The translations under genes were made by a program, and so were the position numbers. Positions 6,581-14,469 of a DNA stretch of 19,939 bases are shown piece after piece. The notes below the pieces were generated by a model. The model saw only the letters and a program-made list of their open reading frames with translations, was not told where the DNA came from and did not search any database. Origin of the DNA: ZC4RG42 sp036676355 (GTDB taxonomy: Bacteria > Pseudomonadota > Gammaproteobacteria > Burkholderiales > SG8-39); the NCBI GenBank assembly GCA_036676355.1, contig JAKFDA010000050.1, positions 1-19,939 on the forward strand, in the 5' to 3' direction. Position 1 is the first letter of the stretch. Each line of letters begins with the position of its first letter.

Positions 6581-6931
6581 TTAACGAGCCAACTCGATCG
6601 CCGTTACCGTAATAGCGCCGTTCATGCGATCGGCGGTGAAACGCACTTCGTCGCCCGCTTTTACCTGATCGAGCATTGCAGGATCCTTCACTCGGAAAAC
6701 CATGGTCATGGGCGGCATGCCAAGGTTCATCAATTCGCCATGCTTGAGCGTGATCTTGTTCGCGCTTTTATCAACCTTGCGTACCTCACCTACAACCATA
6801 CCGGCGCTTGCTTGAGTAGACGATTCCGTTTGTGTGCCGGCCGGGCTACGAGTGGTATCGCTATGGATTTCCGCGAGCACGACATTGGAATAAGCGCCAA
6901 AGGCGATTGCGGCAATCAACAGTGTTTTCAT
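6581..6931 (-). CDS. CusF-like periplasmic copper-binding protein
   Basis: A 116-residue protein with a signal peptide (1-20, cleaved after VVLA). The CusF fold follows a short linker. In E. coli CusF, Cu(I) is held by His36, Met47 and Met49 with Trp44 capping the site. Here the equivalent positions, with identical spacing, are His64, Met75 and Met77, but the Trp position is Met72 (HGELMNLGMPPMTMVF). Members of this type hand copper to RND efflux systems or buffer it in the periplasm. ATG 6931 has AAGGA upstream. The gene lies 41 bases after the CopI-like gene and is probably co-transcribed with it. Confidence 0.88.
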   Translation of the reverse strand: MKTLLIAAIAFGAYSNVVLAEIHSDTTRSPAGTQTESSTQASAGMVVGEVRKVDKSANKITLKHGELMNLGMPPMTMVFRVKDPAMLDQVKAGDEVRFTADRMNGAITVTAIELAR

Positions 6932-6972
6932 CGGAGATATCCTTCCATCGTGTTACGGTTAAGTGACTTCGC

Positions 6973-7479
6973 TTACTTGGCGGAAACAGCGATCGTTCCA
7001 ACCATGCCTGCCTGATAGTGGCCGGCAATCAAGCAGGCAAAATCGACCTGGCCAGGACGGTTGAACGTCCATATCACCTCGCCCGTTTTGCCGGGGCTCA
7101 CGTGCGCCATATAGGGTTCGTCATGCTCCATATCGGGAAACTTCATCATTAGTGCTGCGTGTTCGTCGAGCGTGGCTTTCGTGCCGAGGACGAACTCGTG
7201 CATGATCTTGCCGTCGTTCTCGAGTACGAACTTCACGGTTTCGCCCTGTTTTACCTCCACCTTGTCGGGCGTAAAGTGCATGTTGTCCGTCATGGAAAAG
7301 ACGATGGTCCGAGTGATCTTCGCCGGTTCGCCGGCAATCCCCCAGGCCTTCTGTTCCTTGACGACTTCGGCGGATTGCTTGGTATCGTGGTGCTTTTCGC
7401 TATGGGCCATGGCGCTAGCGCTGAGGATGGACAGTGCGCCGGCGGTGATACACACCGCAATCAGTCGGTTATTCATCAT
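6973..7479 (-). CDS. copI: CopI-like periplasmic cupredoxin
   Basis: A 168-residue secreted blue-copper protein. The signal peptide spans about 1-25 (ASAMA|HSEKHH), followed by a His-rich start of the mature protein. The cupredoxin domain (about 55-168) holds all type-1 copper ligands: His94 (MHEFVLG), Cys149, His154 and Met159 in CLIAGHYQAGM. Such CopI proteins support copper tolerance in proteobacteria, most likely by binding or oxidising periplasmic copper. The start is at ATG 7479, with a second ATG at 7476. Exactly at base 7480 a fragment of a multicopper oxidase begins on the other strand, and no good ribosome site precedes the ATG, so the natural 5' region may have been replaced by a rearrangement. 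Confidence 0.85.
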   Translation of the reverse strand: MMNNRLIAVCITAGALSILSASAMAHSEKHHDTKQSAEVVKEQKAWGIAGEPAKITRTIVFSMTDNMHFTPDKVEVKQGETVKFVLENDGKIMHEFVLGTKATLDEHAALMMKFPDMEHDEPYMAHVSPGKTGEVIWTFNRPGQVDFACLIAGHYQAGMVGTIAVSAK

Positions 7480-7617
7480 AACGGGCAGAGCCCGGGACCC
7501 ACGATTGAAGTCGTAGAAGGGGATCGCGTGCGGCTATTCGTCACGAATCGCCTACCCGAACATACATCTATCCATTGGCACGGCCAGCGTCTACCCAACG
7601 GCATGGACGGCGTCGCG
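7480..7617 (+). pseudogene. Fragment of a second multicopper oxidase gene
   Basis: Forty-six codons encode NGQSPGPTIEVVEGDRVRLF through HWHGQRLPNGMDGVA. They match the oxidase at the left end of the window (177-40 minus) at 44 of 46 residues, with many synonymous differences. The frame runs on to 7725 with unrelated sequence. It contains the HWHG copper motif but no signal peptide, start or remaining domains, so it is a relic. The high protein identity with diverged third positions means it derives from a related gene rather than a recent copy of the neighbour. It abuts the copI start codon with no spacing. Confidence 0.85.
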
Positions 7618-7677
7618 TTCGTCTCGTCGCTTATCTTCGATCAGCCCAACGGCCTGCTGAAACAGGCCAACGCTTCA

Positions 7678-7973
7678 TCATGCGCCGCTTGTTCGTCTTC
7701 GCCTTCTGAATGCATGCTCAATTAGCAAGTTTGGGTATGCTCGATGTGAATATCCAACAGGTTCTATGCTGGCGGTCGCGCTCGGCTTGTTGATTCCGAG
7801 CGTATTACCCGCGCTATCTAAGTCGGTGAGTCCGAGGCTCTTGGCTAAATCGAGCCGCATGAAGGCTGGCGCGCCGATTTCGACAGGCGTCCCCTGCGGG
7901 TCTGAGCGACAGCCGACATAGTCGGTAAGGCGATCGCCAGAATCGAAATGCTTTTGTACGAAAAATGGTTCAT
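7678..7973 (-). pseudogene. Probable frameshifted small secreted protein
   Basis: ATG 7973 has a GAGGA ribosome site and opens a good signal peptide (MNHFSYKSISILAIALP, cleaved near AVAQ), but that frame soon meets a stop. A different frame over the same stretch continues as GTPVEIGAPAFMRLDLAKSL and LDSAGNTLGINKPSA, which looks like the mature part. Joining them needs one frameshift near 7905. I do not recognise the family. It follows the outer-membrane relic at 8017-8816 and is probably part of the same decayed operon. Confidence 0.4.
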
Positions 7974-8016
7974 GTTCGTTATCCTCACCAAGCGGAATCG
8001 CGTCGCAGTTCAACGC

Positions 8017-8816
8017 TCAGAAGTAGATTCCCAGGCTGAGATACGGGCCGCTCATGTTGATGTCGTAGAGAAACCGGTCACTGCCGCTACCTTCGTCGTA
8101 ATCGATGCTCAAGTAGCGATAGCCGAGCTGAGCGTCAAAAGTCTTAGAGATCCGATAGGTGACGCCCCCGAGCGCGTACCACGTCAGGTCCGAGCCTCCC
8201 CCACCGATGTCCGCATATCCCAGCAGCGACCAGCGATCGGTGATCGAGTACTGCGTCCGCAGGCCGGCGAAGCCATCGATCCAATCCTTCGTGCGGGACG
8301 CGGACCGCGCAGGAAGCAGCCCCGCAGTCAGCTCCACATCCGTCTTCACATAGACGTAACGCAACCCACCGAGCACATCGATGGGCGCATGCCCCTCGAC
8401 AAGCCGATACGCGCCTGCAAGCGAGTACAGCTGCTGAACGAAATCCACCGTCCCTTTGCCGAACAGAGGACCGGGTGTGTCGGCGTCCGCCGATAATTTG
8501 GCGTACACCGCGTCGAAAAGGACGCCCCACCGGCCTTTGCGCGCCTCGGCGCTCCCATGAAAGCGAAATCCAGCTCATCGAGGACGTCGGAAAAATCGGC
8601 GTCGATTTCAACAGCCGGAAGCCGGCCGATCCCCACGTCTCCGTCGATGGCCGTCGCCCACAGATACGGCGTCACTTTGAAATGCCAATCGTCCGAAGGC
8701 CGCTCGCTCTGTTGTGCGACCGCGTGCTGGGCGGGAAGCATCACAGCAACCCCAACCATCGCAGCGAGCAGAGAACGATCCCATCGTGCGGCTGAGAGCG
8801 TCATGTTCAGGTCCAT
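8017..8816 (-). pseudogene. Outer-membrane beta-barrel protein, broken by a frameshift
   Basis: The N-terminal part has a signal peptide (LLAAMVGVAVMLPAQHAVAQ) and then DDWHFKVTPYLWATAIDGDV and VLDELDFAFMGA. The matching continuation, EARKGRWGVLFDAVYAKLS through a last strand ending YLSLGIYF, lies in another frame. A single missing base near 8553 accounts for the break. The alternating strands (LGGLRYVYVKTDVEL, WSLLGYADIG, AQLGYRYLSIDYD) and terminal Phe are typical of small outer-membrane barrels of about 260 residues. One lost base could also be a sequencing error. Starts at 8831 (GTG), 8816 and 8804 are all possible. Confidence 0.75.
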
Positions 8817-8831
8817 GAAGTAACGGAGCAC

Positions 8832-9061
8832 GTAATCGCAATCGGTCTCAAAGCGATATACCGACCGCTAAGCGCATTGTCGGATCCGTGATTGCAACGA
8901 TGCAGCGCACGGCGGGCGTCGCTCTCGAATAGTGTGGAAATGCGGTCCCCTGCATCGTCTGCCTCGTGCGCGAGCTGTCCGTTTCGCTGCCGCATGCCAT
9001 TCAATCCAGTCAAGGCTTGCATCACCGCGTCGCCGACATGAAATGTTCTGCCCATGGGCAA
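8832..9061. other. 230-bp gap without a recognised gene
   Basis: Lies between the DUF3604 gene and the outer-membrane relic. A minus-strand frame from 9061 lacks any protein-like feature. No clear terminator hairpin was seen. Confidence 0.4.
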
Positions 9062-11002
9062 TCACTTTATCGGCGTGTACCAAATTGGCGACGTGTAAGC
9101 GCGTTCGGTCGTCATCATGGGCACTTCGGCGGCTAATTTGATGCCGAAGTGCTTCGCGTCGTATGCCGTCCATCGCGGCGTCGGAATTTCTATGACGCGG
9201 CCGTAGTAGAACGCGCGTTCCTTCGGATCGAAATCCGGGTCTTTCCATACTGCGATGAGCTCGGTCGCACCGATGGTGTTCGACCACGTGGCGTTCGCGA
9301 CATCGACTGTATTGCCGACATCGGGCAGCTTCCCTGTCTGCGGGTCAGGCTTGCGGTTGCCCGACCAGGCGACGTCGTAGATTTTTTCGTGCAGCTGACC
9401 TTTTGCATCCAGCCACCCCTTGATGATCTGATAGCGATCCAGATTCGCACCGATGGGGTCCTTGAGCGCCGCGACGAGAAAGACCGGCGCCTTGCCGGCG
9501 GGCGCCTCGGACAGATCACCGCCCATCGGTACGCCTTTCGCATAGCCGGCGCGGGCGGGCGAGCGCGTATTCGCGTCTTGTTCAGTGAAATCCCAACCAC
9601 CGTAAAAGCGCACGATCATGCGCGGACCGGTGGTGGCATAGGTCTCGCGGCGCTTCATGGCGTCGAAGATCGCCTCGCGCGTATTTTCGGCAGCCCATAC
9701 CGCCGCGTAGCCGGAGGCGGTTTGTTCCCACCCCATGATGGTCAAACCGCTGGGCGCCTTAATGAAAGGATGCACCGCTCGCTCGGGGCTTGGCTCCGAC
9801 CCGGAGTGCTTCCCGAAAAAGTTGTTCTCTTCGACGGCGGTAAGCGCAGTGTGCGTATCCGTGCTGCCGACCAGCCCGAACTTGTAGGGATTGGTGCCAA
9901 GTGCGGCCTCCATCTTCAGACCGTTCTTGAGCACAGACCGTGCGTACTCGAACTCGAGCATGTCCGGCTTCTTCGCTTCGCTGAGATCGAGATTGCCTTT
10001 ATCCCAGCGTTCGAAGTTGGCGAACTCGTCGTTGGGTGACAGGAAGGGATGCGTTTCGCCGTCGCCTTTCATCTGCGTGGCCTCGTACAGTGGCTCCCAG
10101 CGCATGCGATTCTCTGCGTAGGCCGCATCGATACGCTTCCCGGTAAACGACTCGATGATCGGAAACATGCGGCCGTTGCTCAAATTGCCGTTGTGCGCGA
10201 TGGCCAGCACTTCGCTTCCTGTTTTCTGTTCCGTCTCCGCCATCCATTTCCACAAGTCCCGCGGGTTGTCGCTGCCGAGCGGTTTCACCGTGGTGTAGGG
10301 TTCAACCAGGCTGGCCTTGGCGCCGTCTTCCCGAAAGATGACGTTGCGATGCAGGTTGTTGCCGCCGGTATTGGAGGTCCATTCGAAACCGATGAATGCG
10401 GTAAACCGTCCGGGCTCGTTCGCCTCCTCCGCCGCTTTGATGGTTTCGCGCCACGCCGAACGGTAAGCCGCCGTTCCCGGTGAGTAGCTCAACTTCTTGG
10501 GCCATTTACCTTGCGAGAAGGCCACGATGATCTCGATCGCAGCGTCCGGCCCCCTGCCTGACTGGACCATGTCATACCAGCGTCGCCCTGTCGCATCGGC
10601 AAGCACTTCAGCTTTGCCTGCAAGCAGATCAGGGAAGAACCCCATATTGTCGGAATGGTCGGTGACCACCAAAAAATCGAGGGGGCGCGAAAGCCGGACC
10701 GGTTGACCGCTCGATGCGGTGAGTTCCTCTCCCTTCGCGAACCGGTACGCGTCACGCGGCCCCAATCGCGCGCCGAAGGCGCCGGCATCCATCGAGAACG
10801 AGGTATGCACATGCGTATCGCCGAACAACGGCCGTGCGGGAAAATCGCGACCGGTGTAGGGTGAGTACGGACGCTTTTGCTCGATCCGATCGAGCGCGCT
10901 CTTGTCGATCGTGCCGATGTCCGTTGTGATGCCCTGCGCTGCACACGACATTGCAAACACGGTACTTACCGTGGCACAGATGGTGGAGGCGTATCGCTTC
11001 AT
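9062..11002 (-). CDS. Secreted DUF3604-family protein (PHP-like metallohydrolase fold)
   Basis: A 646-residue protein with an export signal (about 1-22). GDTHVHTSFSMDA (61-73) followed by VVTDHSDNMG (112-121) matches the metal-binding start of the PHP/DUF3604 superfamily. Later family motifs are AIAHNGNLSNG and GLVGSTDTHTA. DUF3604 proteins are secreted and thought to be metal-dependent hydrolases of unknown substrate. A cysteine at residue 20 (FAMSC) could make it a lipoprotein, but the lipobox is weak. ATG 11002 has GGAG upstream, and the gap from the HupE-like gene is 12 bases. It is the last gene of the ppiC/hupE/DUF3604 operon. All key residues I can recognise are present and the reading frame is intact, unlike its neighbours to the left. 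Confidence 0.88.
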   Translation of the reverse strand: MKRYASTICATVSTVFAMSCAAQGITTDIGTIDKSALDRIEQKRPYSPYTGRDFPARPLFGDTHVHTSFSMDAGAFGARLGPRDAYRFAKGEELTASSGQPVRLSRPLDFLVVTDHSDNMGFFPDLLAGKAEVLADATGRRWYDMVQSGRGPDAAIEIIVAFSQGKWPKKLSYSPGTAAYRSAWRETIKAAEEANEPGRFTAFIGFEWTSNTGGNNLHRNVIFREDGAKASLVEPYTTVKPLGSDNPRDLWKWMAETEQKTGSEVLAIAHNGNLSNGRMFPIIESFTGKRIDAAYAENRMRWEPLYEATQMKGDGETHPFLSPNDEFANFERWDKGNLDLSEAKKPDMLEFEYARSVLKNGLKMEAALGTNPYKFGLVGSTDTHTALTAVEENNFFGKHSGSEPSPERAVHPFIKAPSGLTIMGWEQTASGYAAVWAAENTREAIFDAMKRRETYATTGPRMIVRFYGGWDFTEQDANTRSPARAGYAKGVPMGGDLSEAPAGKAPVFLVAALKDPIGANLDRYQIIKGWLDAKGQLHEKIYDVAWSGNRKPDPQTGKLPDVGNTVDVANATWSNTIGATELIAVWKDPDFDPKERAFYYGRVIEIPTPRWTAYDAKHFGIKLAAEVPMMTTERAYTSPIWYTPIK

Positions 11003-11014
11003 CGTACATCTCCG

Positions 11015-11992
11015 CTAAAAGGCGGCGACGCGCTGGATGACCCAGAACATCGCAACGCTGCCGATACCGTAAGCCGCCGCCGGCCGGATCCACGGCTGTG
11101 CTTGGTGAACAAATCGTCGCGCCGCGCTCATCGCAACAAGCACTACGGCCACGAAGAGTAACTGGCCGATCTCGACGCCGACGTTGAAGAACAGCAACGC
11201 AACGGGGATATCGCTTTCAGGCAATCCCACCTCAGCGAGTGCGCCGGCAAAACCAAAGCCATGCAGCAAACCGAACCCGAACGCGACAAGCCATGGCGAT
11301 CGCGCGCTCAAGCCGATTCGCCCATAGTGCAAGTGCACAATTTCGGCGGTGACGAACACGATCGAAAGCGCGATGACCGCTTCCACCGGTGCGGCCGGCA
11401 CGTGCACGACGCCGAGAGTCGCGAGCGCCAGCGTGATGCTATGTGCAATGGTGAAAGCGGTAATCGTTTTAACGAGCCGCCACTTACCAACCGTGATGAG
11501 CAACAAGGCCAGCACGAACAGCAGATGGTCAATGCCGAGCAGAATGTGTTCAATGCCGAGTTGTGTGTAAAGCACCGCGGTGTCCACGGATGTTGCTTCG
11601 ATGGGGACACGCGCCCATGGGACTTGAGGCGTCAATCTCGTGGCCCAGATCGTTCCATCCGCAAAGGTCACGCGCACGAGCGCATCCGTCATGGTGGCCT
11701 CGAGCCCCGTTATGCGGAGTTCCGCGCCCCGCAGCGGTTCCAATGCTTGAAGCGTCCAGCGTTGAATCGACGCATCGCCGACGCTGTACCCGACGGGGTC
11801 CACCACGCGCGTGGCGATCCGAAGCTCAGGGGTGAGCGCCAAGCGCATATCGCCGCGCATCGGCGTCTTCCATAACACGCTGAATTTGCCCGGCGTGAGT
11901 TCGTTGAGCGCGAGATACGCCGGACGGACTTCATGCGCGCTGGCGACTACCGCGTGCATGAGGACGAGCATTCCCAAAACGAGCCGGATCAC
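11015..11992 (-). CDS. HupE/UreJ-family membrane protein with extracytoplasmic domain
   Basis: A 325-residue protein. A signal peptide (1-19) is followed by an extracytoplasmic beta-rich domain (about 20-130) and then a HupE/UreJ-type membrane domain with six or seven segments. Histidine and acidic motifs typical of the family are present: HILLGIDHLLF (149-159), FTIAHSITLAL (180-190), EIVHLHYG (217-224) and GLLHGFGFAG (241-250). HupE and UreJ relatives move nickel or other metals; the substrate of this long subtype is unknown. The start is GTG 11992, whose GTGA overlaps the stop of the upstream foldase gene, so translation is coupled. Confidence 0.87.
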   Translation of the reverse strand: MIRLVLGMLVLMHAVVASAHEVRPAYLALNELTPGKFSVLWKTPMRGDMRLALTPELRIATRVVDPVGYSVGDASIQRWTLQALEPLRGAELRITGLEATMTDALVRVTFADGTIWATRLTPQVPWARVPIEATSVDTAVLYTQLGIEHILLGIDHLLFVLALLLITVGKWRLVKTITAFTIAHSITLALATLGVVHVPAAPVEAVIALSIVFVTAEIVHLHYGRIGLSARSPWLVAFGFGLLHGFGFAGALAEVGLPESDIPVALLFFNVGVEIGQLLFVAVVLVAMSAARRFVHQAQPWIRPAAAYGIGSVAMFWVIQRVAAF

Positions 11993-12864
11993 TCGACGCG
12001 CCTCTTTCCGGTCAACAGCGGCGCCAGCAACGGGCGCACATCTTCGGTCGCCCGTATTTCATACTTCTTGAGCAGCGCGGCGACGTGCCGTTGCCGCACA
12101 CGCTCGCGACTGAGGCGACGATGCTCGGCGATCAGGTCCGCACGGACGTCCGCGAATGGAAGGACTGCGCCCTCGTCCCGTCGGTCGATGCGCACAACAT
12201 GCACGCCGTAGGTCGATTCAACCGGACCTGCCCACTGTGCATCTGAAAGGGTGAATATTTGCTCGGTGAAGTCTTTGCCGAACTGTTCGGCGACGCTGCG
12301 CCGGTCTTGTCCCTCGATACGGTCGTCGAGCACCCAGGGATCGCCAACCGGCGATCGCCGTGACCGGCGCCATTCGTCAAGTGCATGCTGCGCGTCCGCG
12401 CGCGCCGCTGCGCCACGGCGATCCCGGCTGTAGTACACGTGGACGAAGGAGACGCGCGGCTCGGTGCGAAAGCGCTCGAGTTGCTCTCGATAGAGGCCCT
12501 GCAGCTCCGCTTCGGACGGCTCTTCGGGCGCTACCTCGTCCTCCAGCAGAAAGTCCATCTTCTGCGCCAGGCGCCGGCGCACCACCACATCCTGATCATC
12601 GAGCTTAAGTGCGAGCGCTTCACGATAGAGAAGTTGCTCTTTGACATGGGCGACGAGCAGGTCCTGCAACTCGCGCTCGCTGGGTGGGCGGCGCCATTGC
12701 CGCACCCACATCTCGCTCAGCCAATCGCGGTCGACATTTGTAACGTGGATAACGTTGGAGGGATTATGCGGAGACCGCTCGTCGTTCAACCAAGCATATG
12801 CCGCAAACAACGCTGCCCCGATGAGGGCAAAGTGCAGCAGCGGTTCCTTGACGAAACGATGCAC
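11989..12864 (-). CDS. Membrane-anchored PpiC-type peptidyl-prolyl isomerase
   Basis: A 291-residue protein with one N-terminal membrane anchor (about 9-26) and the rest in the periplasm. A SurA-like helical region (about 45-120, WVRQWRRPPSERELQDLL) precedes a parvulin-like domain ending EQIFTLSDAQWAGPVESTYG and VHVVRIDRR. Such foldases help extracytoplasmic proteins reach their shape. ATG 12864 has GAGGT upstream. It is the first gene of the operon and probably serves folding of the secreted domain of the HupE-like protein or the DUF3604 protein; that is inference from gene order. A possible promoter (AATACT box) lies near 12905-12940. Confidence 0.87.
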   Translation of the reverse strand: MHRFVKEPLLHFALIGAALFAAYAWLNDERSPHNPSNVIHVTNVDRDWLSEMWVRQWRRPPSERELQDLLVAHVKEQLLYREALALKLDDQDVVVRRRLAQKMDFLLEDEVAPEEPSEAELQGLYREQLERFRTEPRVSFVHVYYSRDRRGAAARADAQHALDEWRRSRRSPVGDPWVLDDRIEGQDRRSVAEQFGKDFTEQIFTLSDAQWAGPVESTYGVHVVRIDRRDEGAVLPFADVRADLIAEHRRLSRERVRQRHVAALLKKYEIRATEDVRPLLAPLLTGKRRVE

Positions 12865-13148
12865 TGCGTACCTCGCGTGTTGTGGAATATCGGCTCGGCC
12901 GTTTTAGTATTGTGGCGCTATAAGTTCACGCTAGCCCAGTGGGTACATTCGGAGCGTTAAAAACTGTGTACAAGCGTCAAGGACAGGTACGTTGAATGCG
13001 GTCGCACGATCTGCACGGTTCGTGCAATTGCAATCGCTGTCACTGCGTGCGACGACGAATCGCCGCCCGCGAGGATATGTGCGCCAATGTCGAAACACAC
13101 GAGCACGGCTGCAGCGCAATCAAAGCGAGCTTTGCTTGGCATCGTCTG
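12865..13148. other. Gap upstream of the ppiC operon
   Basis: Holds the likely promoter of the leftward operon in an AT-richer patch (12900-12965). The plus-strand frame from 12996 that leads into the patatin fragment has no protein-like features here; its early part is Cys-rich chance coding. Confidence 0.4.
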
Positions 13149-13788
13149 GGCGGCATGTCCCTCCCCGGCGTGGCTCCGCCCGTCGAGGGCGATGGGCGAC
13201 TGCTGGTCTATGGCGGTATCGCGAACAATCTGCCGATCAATGTAGTCCGCAAACTGCGCGCCGACGTGGTGATCGCGATGAAGACTTTAAAAAAAGCGGG
13301 ATGCTCGCATCTCTACTGCGAAGCCGTGCACGGCCCGATGCTGCAGCAGGCACTCGACAGGCCGAATGATGGCTACGTTTTAACAGTTGAACGGCTCGAC
13401 ACGTTGGTAGTCAGCCTTCACGGCCTCGCGAAAGTGCTGACGGCCATCGCCAGCCGTAAAGCCCGTCTGGTATCAGTCCGAGATGAAATCTATCCCGCCG
13501 AAGCAACAAGTCTTCAAGCTGTGGCTGCGTTACTTGCATGCCTAGACCATCGCCTCAGGTCGAGGGCCACCAGCGAAGGCCTGGCCCGTGTAAAGCGGGC
13601 AGGCGGTGCACTCGGAAGAAAGCGCGCTATAGCCATTCATCAACTCGCGCGTGCAATAGAACAGCGCAACGCGAGACTGCCGGCCAGTGCAGATCGCAGC
13701 TTCCCTAGGTATCCGCAAAGCAACGCTGTATCGAGAATGGAAAAGGGCTAAGGCGGCATGGCGCCGCGCCATGCCAGTGACGGCCTAG
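13149..13788 (+). pseudogene. Chimeric relic: patatin fragment fused to truncated serine recombinase
   Basis: Bases 13149-13277 encode GGMSLPGVAPPVEGDGRLLV then YGGIANNLP, the second half of a patatin-like phospholipase active site, with the catalytic Asp of the DGG motif replaced by Tyr. From 13287 the same frame continues as a resolvase-type serine recombinase lacking its N-terminal catalytic serine region (LKKAGCSHLYCEAVHG, then VLTVERLDTLVVSLHGLAKV). A frameshift near 13703 disrupts the helix-turn-helix: the true end LGIRKATLYREWKRAKAAWR lies in another frame and stops at 13788. The frame as read ends at 13751. Neither part can be active. Confidence 0.75.
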
Positions 13789-13798
13789 CCAAGCATGG

Positions 13799-13818
13799 AT
13801 GTGGGACAAAATGTGGGA
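13799..13818. repeat. Short direct repeat ATGTGGGA x2, 12-bp period
   Basis: ATGTGGGA occurs at 13799-13806 and 13811-13818, about 60 bases before copy B of the island-end repeat. Short direct repeats one helical turn apart near an attachment core resemble arm-type integrase sites; no integrase gene is present to confirm this. Confidence 0.35.
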
Positions 13819-13878
13819 TCGAGAGATCGCTGTCCTTGCGATCTTCTTTCGCGTCAGCCGCTTAACGCGGTTGACTGA

Positions 13879-13961
13879 CGGAGAGCGAGGGAATCTCCCT
13901 TAGCAACCAATTAAGGCCGTATCGCCTTGAAAACACGCACGTTACTACAACAAGTTGGTAG
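13879..13961. repeat. 83-bp repeat, copy B (partner 3190-3272)
   Basis: Gapless match to 3190-3272 with 73 of 83 bases identical. The tRNA-like core here reads CGGAGAGCGAGGGA, one mismatch from tRNA-Ser, and lacks the preceding TGG. The internal dyads are kept, for example AAGGC-CGTATC-GCCTT, which is better paired here than in copy A. It probably marks an inner junction of stacked elements at the same tRNA. Confidence 0.65.
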
Positions 13962-14011
13962 CAGAATCTATCCCTTATTCGACGACCACTGAATCAACCA
14001 CAAACCCTTAG

Positions 14012-14254
14012 GACATTTACAACACCACTCTCGCGAATCTCAAAACTCAATGGCTGGCCGGCGACGGCGACATCGCAAAGGTCATCTATGACGCAGCAAC
14101 AGATGGTACCTACCGCCTTCGCTATGTCGCGACGGATGAAATCAAGCCGTCGATCAAGGCGCGCTGCGAGACATCCGAGGAGTCGTATATCGAAACCATT
14201 GCGATCACGCTTTTTTCAACACGCGTAGTGCGATGCACGAACACGGCAGGATAA
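14012..14254 (+). pseudogene. C-terminal fragment of a short-chain dehydrogenase (first of two)
   Basis: The frame encodes YNTTLANLKTQWLAGDGDIA and AKVIYDAATDGTYRLRYVAT, DEIKPSIKARCETSEESYIE. This pattern is typical of the C-terminal tail of one SDR subgroup, where a DGTDRLRYVAT-like segment is followed by an Arg-rich ETSEEEY end. There is a stop just before it and no Rossmann fold (GxxxGxG) or YxxxK site. Homology fades near 14195 and the frame ends at 14254. It is a relic of a gene read rightwards. Confidence 0.6.
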
Positions 14255-14328
14255 CAAACATTGAGATTTTGGGAGCGGCAGATTGGGCGTCACCTCTTCA
14301 CAAAAGATTCTGTCGAGGCTTGCATAGC

Positions 14329-14469
14329 AATCCCGACGACAGAACGGACCGGCTTCACTACGTTGCGAAGAATGACTCTTAGCAGATGATCAAAGCGCAT
14401 CGCCAAACATCGGACGAGTCATATGCCAATTTCATGCAGCTGCAGTTTTATGCAGCATCTTGTCACTGA
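14329..14469 (+). pseudogene. C-terminal fragment of a second short-chain dehydrogenase, with internal stop
   Basis: DDRTDRLHYVAKNDS, a TAG stop at 14380-14382, then QMIKAHRQTSDESYANFMQL match the same SDR tail as the fragment at 14012, in the same orientation. The two are different in sequence, so two related genes or an old duplication decayed here. Nothing upstream of 14329 can be assigned. Confidence 0.55.

Noticed and set aside
9149..10039. Plus-strand frame of 296 codons
   Set aside because: Antisense shadow of the DUF3604 gene, with Arg/His-rich chance composition.
13755..13775. GGCATGGCG-CCG-CGCCATGCC hairpin as a terminator
   Set aside because: It has no T tract and lies inside the original 3' coding end of the serine recombinase (…KAAWRRAMPVTA up to 13788).
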